Under the pieces are notes generated by a model. The model was given only the letters and a program-made list of their open reading frames with translations. It did not search any database and had not been told where the DNA came from. A stretch of 64,000 nucleotides of DNA, taken from Acrocarpospora macrocephala (lineage in GTDB: Bacteria > Actinomycetota > Actinomycetes > Streptosporangiales > Streptosporangiaceae). Position 1 is the stretch's first letter. Every line of letters starts with the position of its first letter. A program made the position numbers and the translations under genes. Positions 19,126-27,717 of this stretch are shown here, piece after piece. The stretch covers positions 32,499 through 96,498 of the forward strand of contig NZ_BLAE01000044.1 of assembly GCF_009687865.1 (NCBI RefSeq), written 5' to 3'.

Positions 19126-20505
19126 TCACTGAGTTGCATTTCCCAGTGATCCGTCCATTACTGGGCGGAGGTCCCCGTCTGACCCGGACGGTGCCCGGTG
19201 CGGGGTAGACGTTTCACAGCCACCAGCCCCGGCAGGCGGGGTCTTATGGTCGGCTCCACATCCGTTTATCGTCTCCGGGCCACTCCCGGCGACGGTCTGC
19301 TTCACCAGGGAAGCCAGATTGAGCGCAGCGTTCACGTCCCGGTCCAAGACCAAGCCGCAATCCGCGCAGGTGAAGGTGCGCTCGGAGAGGGCGAGTTTGA
19401 CTTTCACCGCGCCGCACCCGGAACACGTCTTGCTGGAGGCGAACCAGCGGCCGGCCACCATCAACCGACCGCCGCCCCATTCGGTCTTATAGGCGAGTTG
19501 GCGGCGGATCTCGGCGAACCCGGAGTCGGAGATCGCGCGGGCCAGCCGCCGGTTCTTCACCATCCCGGCGATGTGGAGATCTTCGACCACCAGCGTGCCG
19601 TACTCGCCCGCCAGCGTCGTGGTGAGCTTGTGAATGGCATCGCGGCGCAGCGCGGCCACCCGGTAGTGGACCCGGTTACGGGCGGCGTCGGCTTGACGCC
19701 ACCGGCCGGACGGTTGCTGCCCGCTGCGCCGGTCCGGGCCCTGCTTGCGGGAGACCGCCCGGGACAGACGGCGGAGCTTTCGGGCTGCAGCGGCCAGGTG
19801 CCGGGGGTTGGCGGCGGCGGGGCGGCCGTCGGAGTAGACGGCGAGGGTCTTGACGCCCAAGTCCACCCCGACCACCGTCTCCGGCCGTGAGGGCGCCCTG
19901 GCCGCGCGTTCGATCTGGACGGAGAACGAAACGAGCCATCGCCCGGCTTCGAGCCGGACGGTTGCCGAGCGGATCCGCGCGGTGCCCGCCTCGATCCGGC
20001 GGGCCAGCTTGCGGGTGGACTCGTGGGTTTTCATACGCCCGAGTACCGGCAGCACCACGTGGGTGCGGCCGTCCAGGCGGATCGTTCCGGTGGTGAACCG
20101 TACCGACATGGCCTTCTTGCGTTTGGTCCGGAATCGGGGAAAGCCGACCTTCGGGCCTTTACGGGTGCCTTTCCTGGACTCGCTCCAGTTCGTCAGCGCG
20201 GTGGCGAGCCGCTCCAGGCCGCAGGCGTAGGCCTCTTTGGAGTTCTCCGCCCACCACGGCGCCACCTCCTGCTTGGCCCCGTTCCAGGCTTTACGCAGCG
20301 AATACATCGACCACGACAGGGACGGGGTCAGCTGGGCGTCCGGGATGCCGTAGGAACGTTCGGCCTCCCGCTGGCCCAGGTTGGCTTTAACCCGGGCTAG
20401 GCCCCAGTTGAAGGCCAGGCGGGCGGCGCCGCAATGGGAACGGAGCATGCGTTCCTGGCGCGGGGTGGGGTCGAGCGCGTACCGGTAGGCGTGGACGACC
20501 TGCAT
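19126..20505 (-). CDS. tnpB: TnpB, IS200/IS605-family RNA-guided nuclease (IS1341-type, no TnpA nearby)
   Basis: A 459-residue TnpB with an intact RuvC site: Asp215 in VVGVDLGV, Glu308 in LVVEDLHIAG, and Asp390 in LDRDVNAALNL. The zinc ribbon has four cysteines (361, 364, 380, 383: CSGC and CADC). An N-terminal HTH-like segment (CGAARLAFNWGLARVK) is present. TnpB enzymes cut DNA next to a short motif using an omega RNA that overlaps the gene's 3' end. The last 40 or so codons are Gly/Pro-rich, as expected if coding runs through omega RNA sequence and flanking DNA. The ATG at 20505 has GGGAGGG just upstream. No Y1 transposase is in the window, so movement would need help in trans. Confidence 0.9.
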   Translation of the reverse strand: MQVVHAYRYALDPTPRQERMLRSHCGAARLAFNWGLARVKANLGQREAERSYGIPDAQLTPSLSWSMYSLRKAWNGAKQEVAPWWAENSKEAYACGLERLATALTNWSESRKGTRKGPKVGFPRFRTKRKKAMSVRFTTGTIRLDGRTHVVLPVLGRMKTHESTRKLARRIEAGTARIRSATVRLEAGRWLVSFSVQIERAARAPSRPETVVGVDLGVKTLAVYSDGRPAAANPRHLAAAARKLRRLSRAVSRKQGPDRRSGQQPSGRWRQADAARNRVHYRVAALRRDAIHKLTTTLAGEYGTLVVEDLHIAGMVKNRRLARAISDSGFAEIRRQLAYKTEWGGGRLMVAGRWFASSKTCSGCGAVKVKLALSERTFTCADCGLVLDRDVNAALNLASLVKQTVAGSGPETINGCGADHKTPPAGAGGCETSTPHRAPSGSDGDLRPVMDGSLGNATQ

Positions 20506-20514
20506 CAACCCTCC

Positions 20515-20548
20515 CAACCATGGCTAACCCACGTAAACCCATGGTGAA
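20515..20548. mobile_element. Possible left end of the tnpB element
   Basis: Immediately upstream of tnpB, two CCATGG boxes flank a CTAACCCACGTAAACC core. IS605-type elements have subterminal imperfect hairpins rather than inverted repeats, and this could be one. The exact ends and target motif cannot be fixed from one copy. Confidence 0.3.
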
Positions 20549-20578
20549 CAAGTGACTACAGTTTATCAGGGTGTCGTA

Positions 20579-20785
20579 ATGAGCGGCCATCTGAGCAGCG
20601 AAGACGCGTGCGCCCGGCTGGGGATCACCTGACGCGTCCTCGGCAACTGGTCCAAACGATCCAAAGGGTTCCCGCTGCCCATCAAGGTCGGCCCAGCCCT
20701 ACTGCGGCCCGCCGACCAACTCGACGCCTGGCGAGCCAGTCACGCCACCAGACCCAGGAAACCGAAACGACCTGATAAACGCTGA
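20579..20785 (+). pseudogene. Small helix-turn-helix/excisionase-like gene broken by an internal TGA
   Basis: Reading from the ATG at 20579 gives HLSSEDACARLGIT, then TGA at 20630-20632, then in the same frame RVLGNWSKRSKGFPLPIKVG, LLRPADQLDAWRASH and a basic tail to a second stop at 20785. Ignoring the TGA, this is a 68-codon protein of the small AlpA/excisionase-like DNA-binding type (helix-turn-helix, then FPLPxxxG and a W near the end). A single C-to-T change at CGA would create the stop. It sits between the tnpB left end and the DUF4349 gene, in a region without homologues in the usual hem cluster, so is probably part of acquired DNA. Confidence 0.55.
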
Positions 20786-20989
20786 CGAACCGCGCAGCAG
20801 TTCGTACCCCACCTCGCCCATGTTCACCAACTCGTCCAGGATCGCCGGATCCGGCAGAGGGTCGCCGTGACGCAACAGAGCCAAGCCGAGGTGGCGAGAT
20901 GCGAACAGTGACGGAGTGGGAGGTTAGCCGTGACAGCATCGTGACGACCCGGGCAAAACCGGTGATGCGCATGAAGCGTCTTCAAGGGC

Positions 20990-22069
20990 ATGAAGAGATT
21001 GCGGCTCACGGCCGGCAGGGCGCGAGGAGCCCGGTGGGCATCCTCGCTGATGGGATACCTGGTGATTCCGCTCGCGATGGCGGCGTTCCTGCTCGCGGGG
21101 TGCGCGGGTGGCGCCGAAACGTCGTCGGGGAACTCCGCTCCGATGCCCGCGGTCGGCACCGCCGCCGACGGGGCGGCGCAGAGCAAGGCGATGCCGGAAG
21201 CACCAGCTTTGGCAGAGTCTGCCGCCGACGACGCTTCTCGTTCCGGGGGCGGGAGCGAACCCGTCCAGGCGATCAAGATCGAGACCGTGGATCGGTCGAT
21301 CATCTACACGGCCGAGCTGACCGTGCAGGCACAGGACGTGGCGAAGGCGAGTGACAGCGCCAAGCAGATCGTGCTCGGCGCGGGCGGTTATGTCGCGGAC
21401 GAGAAGAGCACGGCTTTCAGCGGGAGCAGCAGCGAGGCCGTGGTCACGTTCAAGATCCCCCCGGCGCGTTACGCGGAGGTGCTGGTCAAGCTAGGCCGCG
21501 ATCTCGGTGAGCGGCGGTCGCTGCACCAGGGCGCGCAGGATGTCACCGGTGAGGTAGCCGACGTCGCGGCCCGGGTGAAGTCGGCGGAGGCGGCACTGGA
21601 CCAGTTCCGGCTGCTGCTCACCAAGGCCGACAAGATCGGGGAGATCCTGGAGATCGAGCGGGAGATCCAGAACCGGACCGCCGAGCTGGAATCACTTCAG
21701 GCCCGGCAGAAGGCACTCGCCGAGCAGACCGGCATGGCCACGGTCACGCTGACCTTGATCGGCCCCAACATCGTGGTCGACATCCCCGAGGAGGAGCCGA
21801 GCGGCTTCCTCGGCGGCCTGGAGGTCGGCTGGAACGCCCTGGTCGACGCGGTCGAGATCGGCCTCACCCTACTCGGCACCCTGCTCCCCTGGCTCATCGT
21901 CCTCGCCGTCCTGTGGTTCGCCACCTGGCGCATCCTCCGCCGCGTACGCCCCGCGCGCCCGGCCCCGACTCCTGCCCCCGCATTCACGGCAGCCGAGAAG
22001 GCCCCCGAAACGGAAGCCCCTCCCGCCCCCGTTGAAGCGTCTTCGACTAGCGCCAAATCCGAGAGCTGA
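20990..22069 (+). CDS. DUF4349 lipoprotein
   Basis: A 359-residue surface lipoprotein. The signal ends in a lipobox LLAGC with the lipidated Cys at residue 38. A low-complexity linker leads to the DUF4349 domain (about 95-310), with the typical VDRSIIYTAELTVQAQDV start, GGYVADEK strand, a central coiled coil (IREIQNRTAELESLQARQKAL type heptads), and a C-terminal membrane helix near 288-312. A charged Pro/Ala-rich tail ends the protein. Function of DUF4349 is unknown; the gene is commonly found beside hemE/hemY in actinomycetes, which fits here. The ATG at 20990 follows AAGGGC. Confidence 0.82.
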   Translation: MKRLRLTAGRARGARWASSLMGYLVIPLAMAAFLLAGCAGGAETSSGNSAPMPAVGTAADGAAQSKAMPEAPALAESAADDASRSGGGSEPVQAIKIETVDRSIIYTAELTVQAQDVAKASDSAKQIVLGAGGYVADEKSTAFSGSSSEAVVTFKIPPARYAEVLVKLGRDLGERRSLHQGAQDVTGEVADVAARVKSAEAALDQFRLLLTKADKIGEILEIEREIQNRTAELESLQARQKALAEQTGMATVTLTLIGPNIVVDIPEEEPSGFLGGLEVGWNALVDAVEIGLTLLGTLLPWLIVLAVLWFATWRILRRVRPARPAPTPAPAFTAAEKAPETEAPPAPVEASSTSAKSES

Positions 22070-22494
22070 CAACCACACGACACGGCGATCACCAGGGTTG
22101 CTCGCCGTTCCCCGGCGCCGATCACCCCTGATCCACGTCCCGCCGTACCGGCGCCAAGAGGGGTTGCCCACATGTGGGCAACCCCTCTTCTAATTCGCAG
22201 CGTCCAGGACCGGTGGCCGGGATCTTTGCGCCACCTCTCCCGCGTTCGCCCTGTCCGCAGTGGCTGGCCCGCAACTTTGTGCCGCTTCCGCATTCGCGGT
22301 TGCTGGCCCGCATCTTGCGCCACCTCTCCCGCGTTCGCCCTGTCCGCAGTGGCTGGCCCGCAACTTTGTGCCGCTTCTTCCGCATTCGCGGTTGCTGGCC
22401 CGCATCTTGCGCCACCTCTCCCGCGTTCGCTCTGTCCACGGTTGCTGGCCTGGATCTCGTGGCAAGTCGGGCGGGGGCGTGGTGGGTTTCGGGG
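22070..22494. repeat. 425-bp intergenic region with 90-bp tandem repeats
   Basis: No gene. After the palindrome at 22156-22189, three units begin at 22215, 22305 and 22397 (periods 90 and 92 bp; the last is partial, to about 22460). Each full unit is itself two related halves: GGCCCGCATCTTGCGCC followed by CCTCTCCCGCGTTCGCC, and GGCCCGCAACTTTGTGCC followed by GCTTCCGCATTCGCGG. The array lies downstream of both convergent neighbours, DUF4349 gene and hemE. Confidence 0.85.
22156..22189. terminator. 34-bp perfect palindrome, probable bidirectional terminator
   Basis: A 16-bp arm (AAGAGGGGTTGCCCAC) and its exact complement separated by AT. It is positioned 87 bp after the DUF4349 stop, between convergent genes. 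Confidence 0.7.
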
Positions 22495-23532
22495 TCAGCG
22501 GATGGTGGTGGTGTGGATGTGGTTGGTGAGGCGGGCTAGTTGGTCGGGGTTGGTGGAGGGGAGGACGCCGTGGCCCAGGTTGAAGATGTGGCCTTCGGCG
22601 ACGCGGCCGGATTCGAGGATGGTGGTGGCGCGGTCGGCGACGATGGGCCAGGGGGCGAGGAGGACGGCGGGGTCCAGGTTGCCCTGGAGGGCTTTGCCGG
22701 CACCGACGCGGAGGGCGGCCTCGTCTAGGGGGACGCGCCAGTCGACGCCGACCACGTCGGCGCCGGCCTCGCCCATGATGCCGAGGAGTTCGCCGGTGCC
22801 GACGCCGAAGTGGATGCGGGGCACGTCGAGGTCGGCCAGGCCCGCGAAGATCCGGCTGGTGTAGGGGAGCACGTAGGTGCGGTAGTCGCCGGGGGCGACC
22901 GCGCCGACCCAGGAGTCGAACAGTTGCAGGGCGGAGGCGCCCGCTTCGGCCTGGATGCGGAGGAAGCCGAGGGTGATGGTGGTGAGGCGGTCCATGAGCT
23001 CGTGCCACAGGTCGGGATCGCCGTACATCATGGCTTTGGTGCGGTCGTGGTTCTTGGAGGGGCCGCCCTCGATGAGGTAGGAGGCCAGGGTGAAGGGGCC
23101 GCCGGCGAAGCCGATCAGCGGCACCCGGTCCAGCTCCTTGACCAGCGCGCCGATGGCCTCGGTGACGTAGGGCACGTCGTCGGGTTCGATCGGACGCAGG
23201 CGGGCGGCGGCCGCGGCGTCCCTGATCGGGTCGGCCACGACAGGGCCGACGCCGGGCTTGATGTCGAGGTCGACGCCGATGGCCTTGAGCGGGACCACGA
23301 TGTCGCTGAAGAAGATCGCGGCGTCGACGCCGTAGCGGCGGACCGGCTGCATGGTGATCTCGACGACCAGGTCGGGGGTGGCGCAGGCGTCCAGCATGGC
23401 CGTGCCCGCGCGAAGCTCGCGGTATTCGGGCAGGGACCGGCCCGCCTGGCGCATGTACCACACTGGTGTGTACGGAACGGGCCTGCGGCGGCACGCCAGA
23501 AGGAACGCGGAGTCGGCAAGCTGGGGATTCAC
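22495..23532 (-). CDS. hemE: Uroporphyrinogen decarboxylase HemE
   Basis: A 345-residue enzyme converting uroporphyrinogen III to coproporphyrinogen III, the entry to the heme branch completed here by HemY and HemQ. The signature [19 protein letters not shown] is at residues 22-40, and the catalytic Asp is in [13 protein letters not shown]. Length matches the family. The start is a GTG at 23532. The stop is followed by the repeat array at 22215-22460. HemY and HemQ, normally close by, are separated from it by the DUF4349 gene, a broken gene and tnpB. Confidence 0.94.
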   Translation of the reverse strand: MNPQLADSAFLLACRRRPVPYTPVWYMRQAGRSLPEYRELRAGTAMLDACATPDLVVEITMQPVRRYGVDAAIFFSDIVVPLKAIGVDLDIKPGVGPVVADPIRDAAAAARLRPIEPDDVPYVTEAIGALVKELDRVPLIGFAGGPFTLASYLIEGGPSKNHDRTKAMMYGDPDLWHELMDRLTTITLGFLRIQAEAGASALQLFDSWVGAVAPGDYRTYVLPYTSRIFAGLADLDVPRIHFGVGTGELLGIMGEAGADVVGVDWRVPLDEAALRVGAGKALQGNLDPAVLLAPWPIVADRATTILESGRVAEGHIFNLGHGVLPSTNPDQLARLTNHIHTTTIR

Positions 23533-23779
23533 CCGTCAAGCGTGCCATGCCCGGCGGCCGGTCGGTGCGGCAACCCCAAGCCGATCATGAAATCCGGCAA
23601 TCCCGAAGACATCAGTCACCAGTCGATCACAACGGCCCGGCAAAGTGTTCGCCAAACAGGCCTCCCGCATCGATTCCATTACCACTTTCGAGACACGCCG
23701 AGCGCGATGCGGGGAAATGTCGGCGAGACATGTCAACGTCGGACCGAGTTCCGGGTTCCGACGAAAGGCGATTACTTCG

Positions 23780-23974
23780 ATGTGGAGTTCCCCCGAACAC
23801 CGCACTGAGCGCTGTGCCGCCTGCGCCACCGAGCGCACGTTCGAGCAGCCGCCCGGCAGCGAAACCGGCCGCGAAACCAGCACCCAGACCGGTCACGACG
23901 GCCATGACACCTGGAGCGAATGGTTCTGCGTCGATTGTGGCAGCGCCCTGTTCCTTGCGCAGGCAGCGGCTTGA
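23780..23974 (+). CDS. Small protein with two CxxC knuckles (putative zinc ribbon)
   Basis: A 64-residue reading frame starting MWSSPEHRTERC. It has CAAC near residue 11 and CVDC near residue 53, spaced as in a zinc ribbon with a hydrophilic middle. GAAAGG lies 11 bp upstream of the ATG. The frame is open further upstream to 23645 but that part does not look like protein. Position before DUF3000 and RNase D suggests a conserved neighbourhood; the function is not known. Confidence 0.5.
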   Translation: MWSSPEHRTERCAACATERTFEQPPGSETGRETSTQTGHDGHDTWSEWFCVDCGSALFLAQAAA

Positions 23975-24043
23975 TCATCAAATATGGCGACGACGACCTC
24001 CCCTCTGCTTCGCGCGCTCCCGAATCCGGCCTACGCTTCGGTC

Positions 24044-24634
24044 ATGACCTTCGGTGACCCACCGGCGGCGCCGGCCGCCTTCCGGCGCGCGCTGGAGACG
24101 CTGCGCCCCGCCGAGGTCCGCCCTGAGATCGAGCTGGAGGACATTCCGGCTCCGCAGCGGCTGGCGCCGTACTCGGGCGCGGTGGGCGCGTCGGTCTACC
24201 GGGACGACGACGAGCTGGCGATCGGCCGCCTGATCATGCTCTTCGACCCGGACGGCCAGCGCGGCTGGGAGGGCCCGTTTCGGTTAGTGGCCTATGTCCG
24301 GGCGGACATGGAGCCGGAGATCACCTCCGATCCCCTGCTCGGCCCGGTCGCGTGGAGCTGGCTGACCGAGGCGCTGGAGGCGCACGGGGCGGCGTTCGCG
24401 GCGGCGGGCGGCACGGTCACCCGCGCGGTTTCCGAGGGATTCGGTAACAAGGACAACGATCCCGTCACAACCGAGCTGGAATTGCGTGCGTCCTGGTCGC
24501 CGCTGGACGAAGATCTGTCCGCCCACGTGGCCGCGTGGTGCGACTTGATGTGCCTGGCAGCGGGTATTCCCCCGCTGCCCCCTGATGTCGCGGCGCTCAA
24601 GCCGCGACGCGCCGACCAACCGAAAGTGCTCTGA
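24044..24634 (+). CDS. DUF3000 family protein
   Basis: A 196-residue protein matching the actinobacterial DUF3000 family: an FRRALETLRPAEVRPEIELEDIPAPQRLAP start, GRLIMLFDPDGQ, and the ending WCDLMCLAAGIPPLPPDV. Family members sit beside hemE and ribonuclease D, as here. No catalytic residues are evident and its function is unknown. The ATG at 24044 (MTFGDPP) is used; an upstream ATG at 23984 would add 20 residues. Confidence 0.85.
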   Translation: MTFGDPPAAPAAFRRALETLRPAEVRPEIELEDIPAPQRLAPYSGAVGASVYRDDDELAIGRLIMLFDPDGQRGWEGPFRLVAYVRADMEPEITSDPLLGPVAWSWLTEALEAHGAAFAAAGGTVTRAVSEGFGNKDNDPVTTELELRASWSPLDEDLSAHVAAWCDLMCLAAGIPPLPPDVAALKPRRADQPKVL

Positions 24635-24815
24635 AAGGCTCTTTCTCCGCCCTACCGAGAGGAGGCTCGGTTGATCGTCTCGGTCGCCGCCTCCCCATGC
24701 GGTCGCGGCATGCCATAGCTTGAGACATCAACCGATACCCGGAGCACACCGTGCCGGACCGTTCCAAAATTCCCGAATCAGCTACGGGACGAGGTAGTCA
24801 CCCCGAAGGTGTTCA

Positions 24816-26042
24816 GTGACCGATGAGAAAGACGTCCAGCCGCTGCTGGAACCGCGTGAGGGCATCCCGTCCGTAGTGGAGAGCGACGCGGCGCTGGCCG
24901 CGACCGTGCAGGCGTTCGCGATGGGCGCCGGGCCGGTCGCGGTGGACGCCGAGCGGGCGTCGGGCTATCGGTACAGCGGGCGCGCGTATCTGGTGCAGTT
25001 GCGCCGGGCGGGCGCGGGCAGCGCGCTGATCGACCCGATCCAGTGCCCGGATCTGACCGGTCTGGACGCCGCGCTGGACGGCGCCGAGGTGGTGCTGCAC
25101 GCGGCGACCCAGGATCTGCCGTGCCTGGCCGAGCTGGGTTTCCGGCCGAAGCTGCTGTTCGACACCGAGCTGGCCGGGCGGCTGCTCGGCTACGAGCGGG
25201 TCGGGCTCGGCACGATGGTGGAGGTCGTGCTGGGGCTCGGCCTGGTGAAGGGGCACAGCGCGGCGGACTGGTCGACCCGGCCGCTGCCGGAGGACTGGCT
25301 GCGTTACGCCGTCCTGGACGTCGAGGTGCTGATCGAGCTGCGTGACGTGCTCCACGCCGAGCTGGTGGACAGCGGGAAGCTGCCCTGGGCGATGGAGGAG
25401 TTCGCGGCGATCCTGGCCGCGCCGACCGCGCCGCTGCGCAGCGATCCGTGGCGGCGCACCAGCGGCATCCATCGCGTCCGGACCCTGCGCGGCCTGGCCG
25501 TGGTCCGCGAGTTGTGGACGCTCAGGGACGAGCTGGCCAGGGACGCCGATCTGGCGCCGGGCCGGGTGCTGCCGGATTCGGCGATCGTGCAGGCCGCGCT
25601 GGACCTGCCGCGCACCACCAAGGCGCTCACCGAGATCGCGCCGTTCACCGGCCGCAGCGCGCGGCGGCATCTGCGCGAGTGGCTGAACGCGGTGACCCGG
25701 GCCCGGATCATGGCCGAGGACGAGCTGCCGCAGCCGATCGGCCCGGGCGACGGGCCGCCGCCGGCGAACCGGTGGGCGGACCGGGATCCGGTCGCCGCGA
25801 AACGGCTGCACGCGGCCAGGTCGGTGGTGGCCGCCCTGGCGGACGAGCATCGCATGCCGACGGAGAACCTGCTCCAGCCGGACGCGGTGCGCCGCCTCAC
25901 CTGGGAGCCGCCGGAGATCGCGCTCGAGGACGTGATCGCCGAGCGGCTGCGCGAGCTGGGGGCCCGGGAGTGGCAGGTCGGCTTGACCGCGCTGCCGCTC
26001 GCCAAGGCCCTCCAGCGGCTGGAGACGAAGGGCGAGATCTAG
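24816..26042 (+). CDS. rnd: Ribonuclease D
   Basis: A 408-residue 3'-5' exoribonuclease of the DEDD family acting on tRNA and other small RNA 3' ends. The exonuclease domain shows Exo I AVDAERASG, Exo II ATQDLPCL, and Exo III YAVLDVEVL. An HRDC domain follows (about residues 220-290) and a second helical domain is at the C-terminus. The GTG at 24816 follows AAGGTG. The Exo I box reads DAERASG, the usual actinobacterial form. The TAG stop shares CTAG with the stop of the convergent glucosidase gene. Confidence 0.92.
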   Translation: MTDEKDVQPLLEPREGIPSVVESDAALAATVQAFAMGAGPVAVDAERASGYRYSGRAYLVQLRRAGAGSALIDPIQCPDLTGLDAALDGAEVVLHAATQDLPCLAELGFRPKLLFDTELAGRLLGYERVGLGTMVEVVLGLGLVKGHSAADWSTRPLPEDWLRYAVLDVEVLIELRDVLHAELVDSGKLPWAMEEFAAILAAPTAPLRSDPWRRTSGIHRVRTLRGLAVVRELWTLRDELARDADLAPGRVLPDSAIVQAALDLPRTTKALTEIAPFTGRSARRHLREWLNAVTRARIMAEDELPQPIGPGDGPPPANRWADRDPVAAKRLHAARSVVAALADEHRMPTENLLQPDAVRRLTWEPPEIALEDVIAERLRELGAREWQVGLTALPLAKALQRLETKGEI

Positions 26043-27586
26043 CGCAGGCGCAGCCACACGGCGGTGTCCTGGGGCAGGACGTCGTCGGTGATGGTGCCGC
26101 TGGCCAGGAGCACCGACTCATGCGCCGGGAGCGGCACGGGTTCCGCGCCCAGGTTGAGCACGCACGCGAAGTCCTCGCCCCGGGTGAAGGCCAGGTCGTA
26201 GCCGTCCAGCCAGGCGAACTCGCCCGCGGGACGCCCGGCGATGGCCTCGCGGTAGAGGGCGAGGGTGGACGAGGGGTCGGCGAGCTGGGCTTCCACCGTT
26301 AAGGATCCCCATCCGGACGGCTGGGGCAGCCAGGTGGCGGTGCCTTCGGTGAAACCGTAGGGCTGTGCCGTACCAGACCAGGGGATGGGGACGCGGCAGC
26401 CGTCGCGGCCGAGGCGGGCGCCTTGGCTCCGGCGGTAGACCGGGTCGTCGCGGTCGGCGGCGGGGATGTCGAGGAACTCGGGCAGGCCGAGTTCCTCGCC
26501 CTGGTAGACGTAGGCGGAGCCGGGCAGGGCCAGCAGCAGGAGGGCGGCGGCGCGGGCGCGGCGGGTGCCGAGGGCGACGTCGACCTCGGCGTCGGAGCGG
26601 GCGGGGGCGGGCGCGCCGTAGCGGCTGACCGGGCGCATCACGTCGTGGTTGCTGATCACCCAGGGGGCGACCACGTCGGAGCCCTCGGCCAGGGCGATCG
26701 AGGCGGTGATCGTGTGACGGAGCGCGGCGGCGTCCCAGGCGGTCTGGAAGAGGAAGAAGTTGAACGCCTGCGGCATGCCGCCGGGGATGAAATAGGGCTC
26801 CAGATGGGTGATCTCGTCGCCCCAGAACTCGCCCACGGCGGTGCGGCGGCCGGGGAACACGTCCTCCGGGTAGGAGTCCAGGATGGCCCGCCAGGTGGCG
26901 TAGTGCGCGACCAGCTCGGGCCGGTGGAACCAGGGCGAGGGCCGGTCGGAAGGGGTGGGGTCGGGCACGTCGGGCAGTTCGGGGTCTTTGAACAGGCCGT
27001 GCGCCACGTCCACCCGCAGCCCGGCGACACCCCGGTCCAGCCAGAACCGCAGCACCTTCTCGAACATCGCCGGCACGGCCGGGTTGGCCCAGTTCCAGTC
27101 GGGCTGGGAGGAGTCGAACAGGTGCAGGTACCACTGGCCGTCCGGGGTCTGGGTCCAGGCCGGGCCGCCGAACAGGGACTGCCAGTTGTTGGGGGCGTCG
27201 CGGAAGATGAACAGGTCACGTTCCGGGCTGCCGGGTTCGGCGGCGAGCGCGGCCTGGAAGGCCGGGTGCGCGCTGGAGCAGTGGTTGGGCACGATGTCGA
27301 CGATCACCCGGATGCCGTGCCCGGCCGCCGCCGCGACGAAGGTGTCGAAGTCGGCCAGCGTGCCGAACCGGGGGTCCACGTCGCAGTAGTCGGCAACGTC
27401 GTAGCCGCCGTCGGCGAGCGGGGAGGGGTAGAAGGGCGAGAACCAGACGGCGTCCACGCCCAGCTCCGCCAGGTACGGCAGGCGGGCCAGCGCCCCCGCG
27501 AAGTCGCCCGTGCCGTCGCCGTTCCCGTCGGCGAAGCTGCGGGGGTAGATCTGGTAGACGACGGCATCACGCCACCATTGCGTCAC
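26039..27586 (-). CDS. GH13 alpha-glucosidase (oligo-1,6-glucosidase/maltase type)
   Basis: A 515-residue cytoplasmic glycoside hydrolase. The barrel starts WWRDAVVYQIYPRSFADGNGDGTGD; catalytic residues are nucleophile Asp193 (GLRVDVAH), acid/base Glu253 (AVGEFWGDE) and Asp315 (ISNHDVMRP). IVDIVPNHCS is the conserved first region. It should release glucose from short alpha-glucosides; linkage preference cannot be read. The GTG at 27586 has GGGAGAAG upstream. It is divergent from the Gfo/Idh/MocA operon across a 131-bp gap with two LacI-type operators, one 53 bp upstream of its start, so the two are probably co-regulated. Confidence 0.88.
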   Translation of the reverse strand: MTQWWRDAVVYQIYPRSFADGNGDGTGDFAGALARLPYLAELGVDAVWFSPFYPSPLADGGYDVADYCDVDPRFGTLADFDTFVAAAAGHGIRVIVDIVPNHCSSAHPAFQAALAAEPGSPERDLFIFRDAPNNWQSLFGGPAWTQTPDGQWYLHLFDSSQPDWNWANPAVPAMFEKVLRFWLDRGVAGLRVDVAHGLFKDPELPDVPDPTPSDRPSPWFHRPELVAHYATWRAILDSYPEDVFPGRRTAVGEFWGDEITHLEPYFIPGGMPQAFNFFLFQTAWDAAALRHTITASIALAEGSDVVAPWVISNHDVMRPVSRYGAPAPARSDAEVDVALGTRRARAAALLLLALPGSAYVYQGEELGLPEFLDIPAADRDDPVYRRSQGARLGRDGCRVPIPWSGTAQPYGFTEGTATWLPQPSGWGSLTVEAQLADPSSTLALYREAIAGRPAGEFAWLDGYDLAFTRGEDFACVLNLGAEPVPLPAHESVLLASGTITDDVLPQDTAVWLRLR

Positions 27587-27638
27587 GTCTTCTCCCTGTT
27601 TGTACGTTCTTCGCAAAGTTAATCAGCAGATCCCCGCC

Positions 27639-27652
27639 GGAAAGCGCTTGCC
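27639..27652. promoter_or_regulatory. LacI-family operator, site 1
   Basis: GGAAAGCGCTTGCC, one step from the perfect palindrome 40 bp away. It lies on the glucosidase side of the divergent intergenic region. The central GCGC step is characteristic of LacI/GalR operators. Confidence 0.65.
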
Positions 27653-27678
27653 CAACCCCCATCGCCCCCATATCCTCA

Positions 27679-27692
27679 GGAAAGCGCTTTCC
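27679..27692. promoter_or_regulatory. LacI-family operator, site 2 (perfect palindrome)
   Basis: GGAAAGCGCTTTCC, a perfect 14-bp dyad ending 25 bp before the start of the dehydrogenase gene at 27718. A close relative of it precedes the LacI gene at 36485. Confidence 0.75.
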
Positions 27693-27717
27693 ACCCCCAT
27701 ATTCAGGAGATATCGCG

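Noticed and set aside
20699..20884. Minus-strand frame reading ALLRHGDPLPDPAILDELVN
   Set aside because: It looks somewhat protein-like and may be a remnant, but lacks a start, a ribosome binding site and a recognisable family, and is too short to support.
22190..23548. Possible CRISPR-like array in the 90-bp repeats
   Set aside because: Units are contiguous and about 90 bp without spacers of constant length; no cas genes nearby.
24635..24815. Possible regulatory RNA before RNase D
   Set aside because: Some short inverted repeats occur but none better than expected by chance in GC-rich DNA.
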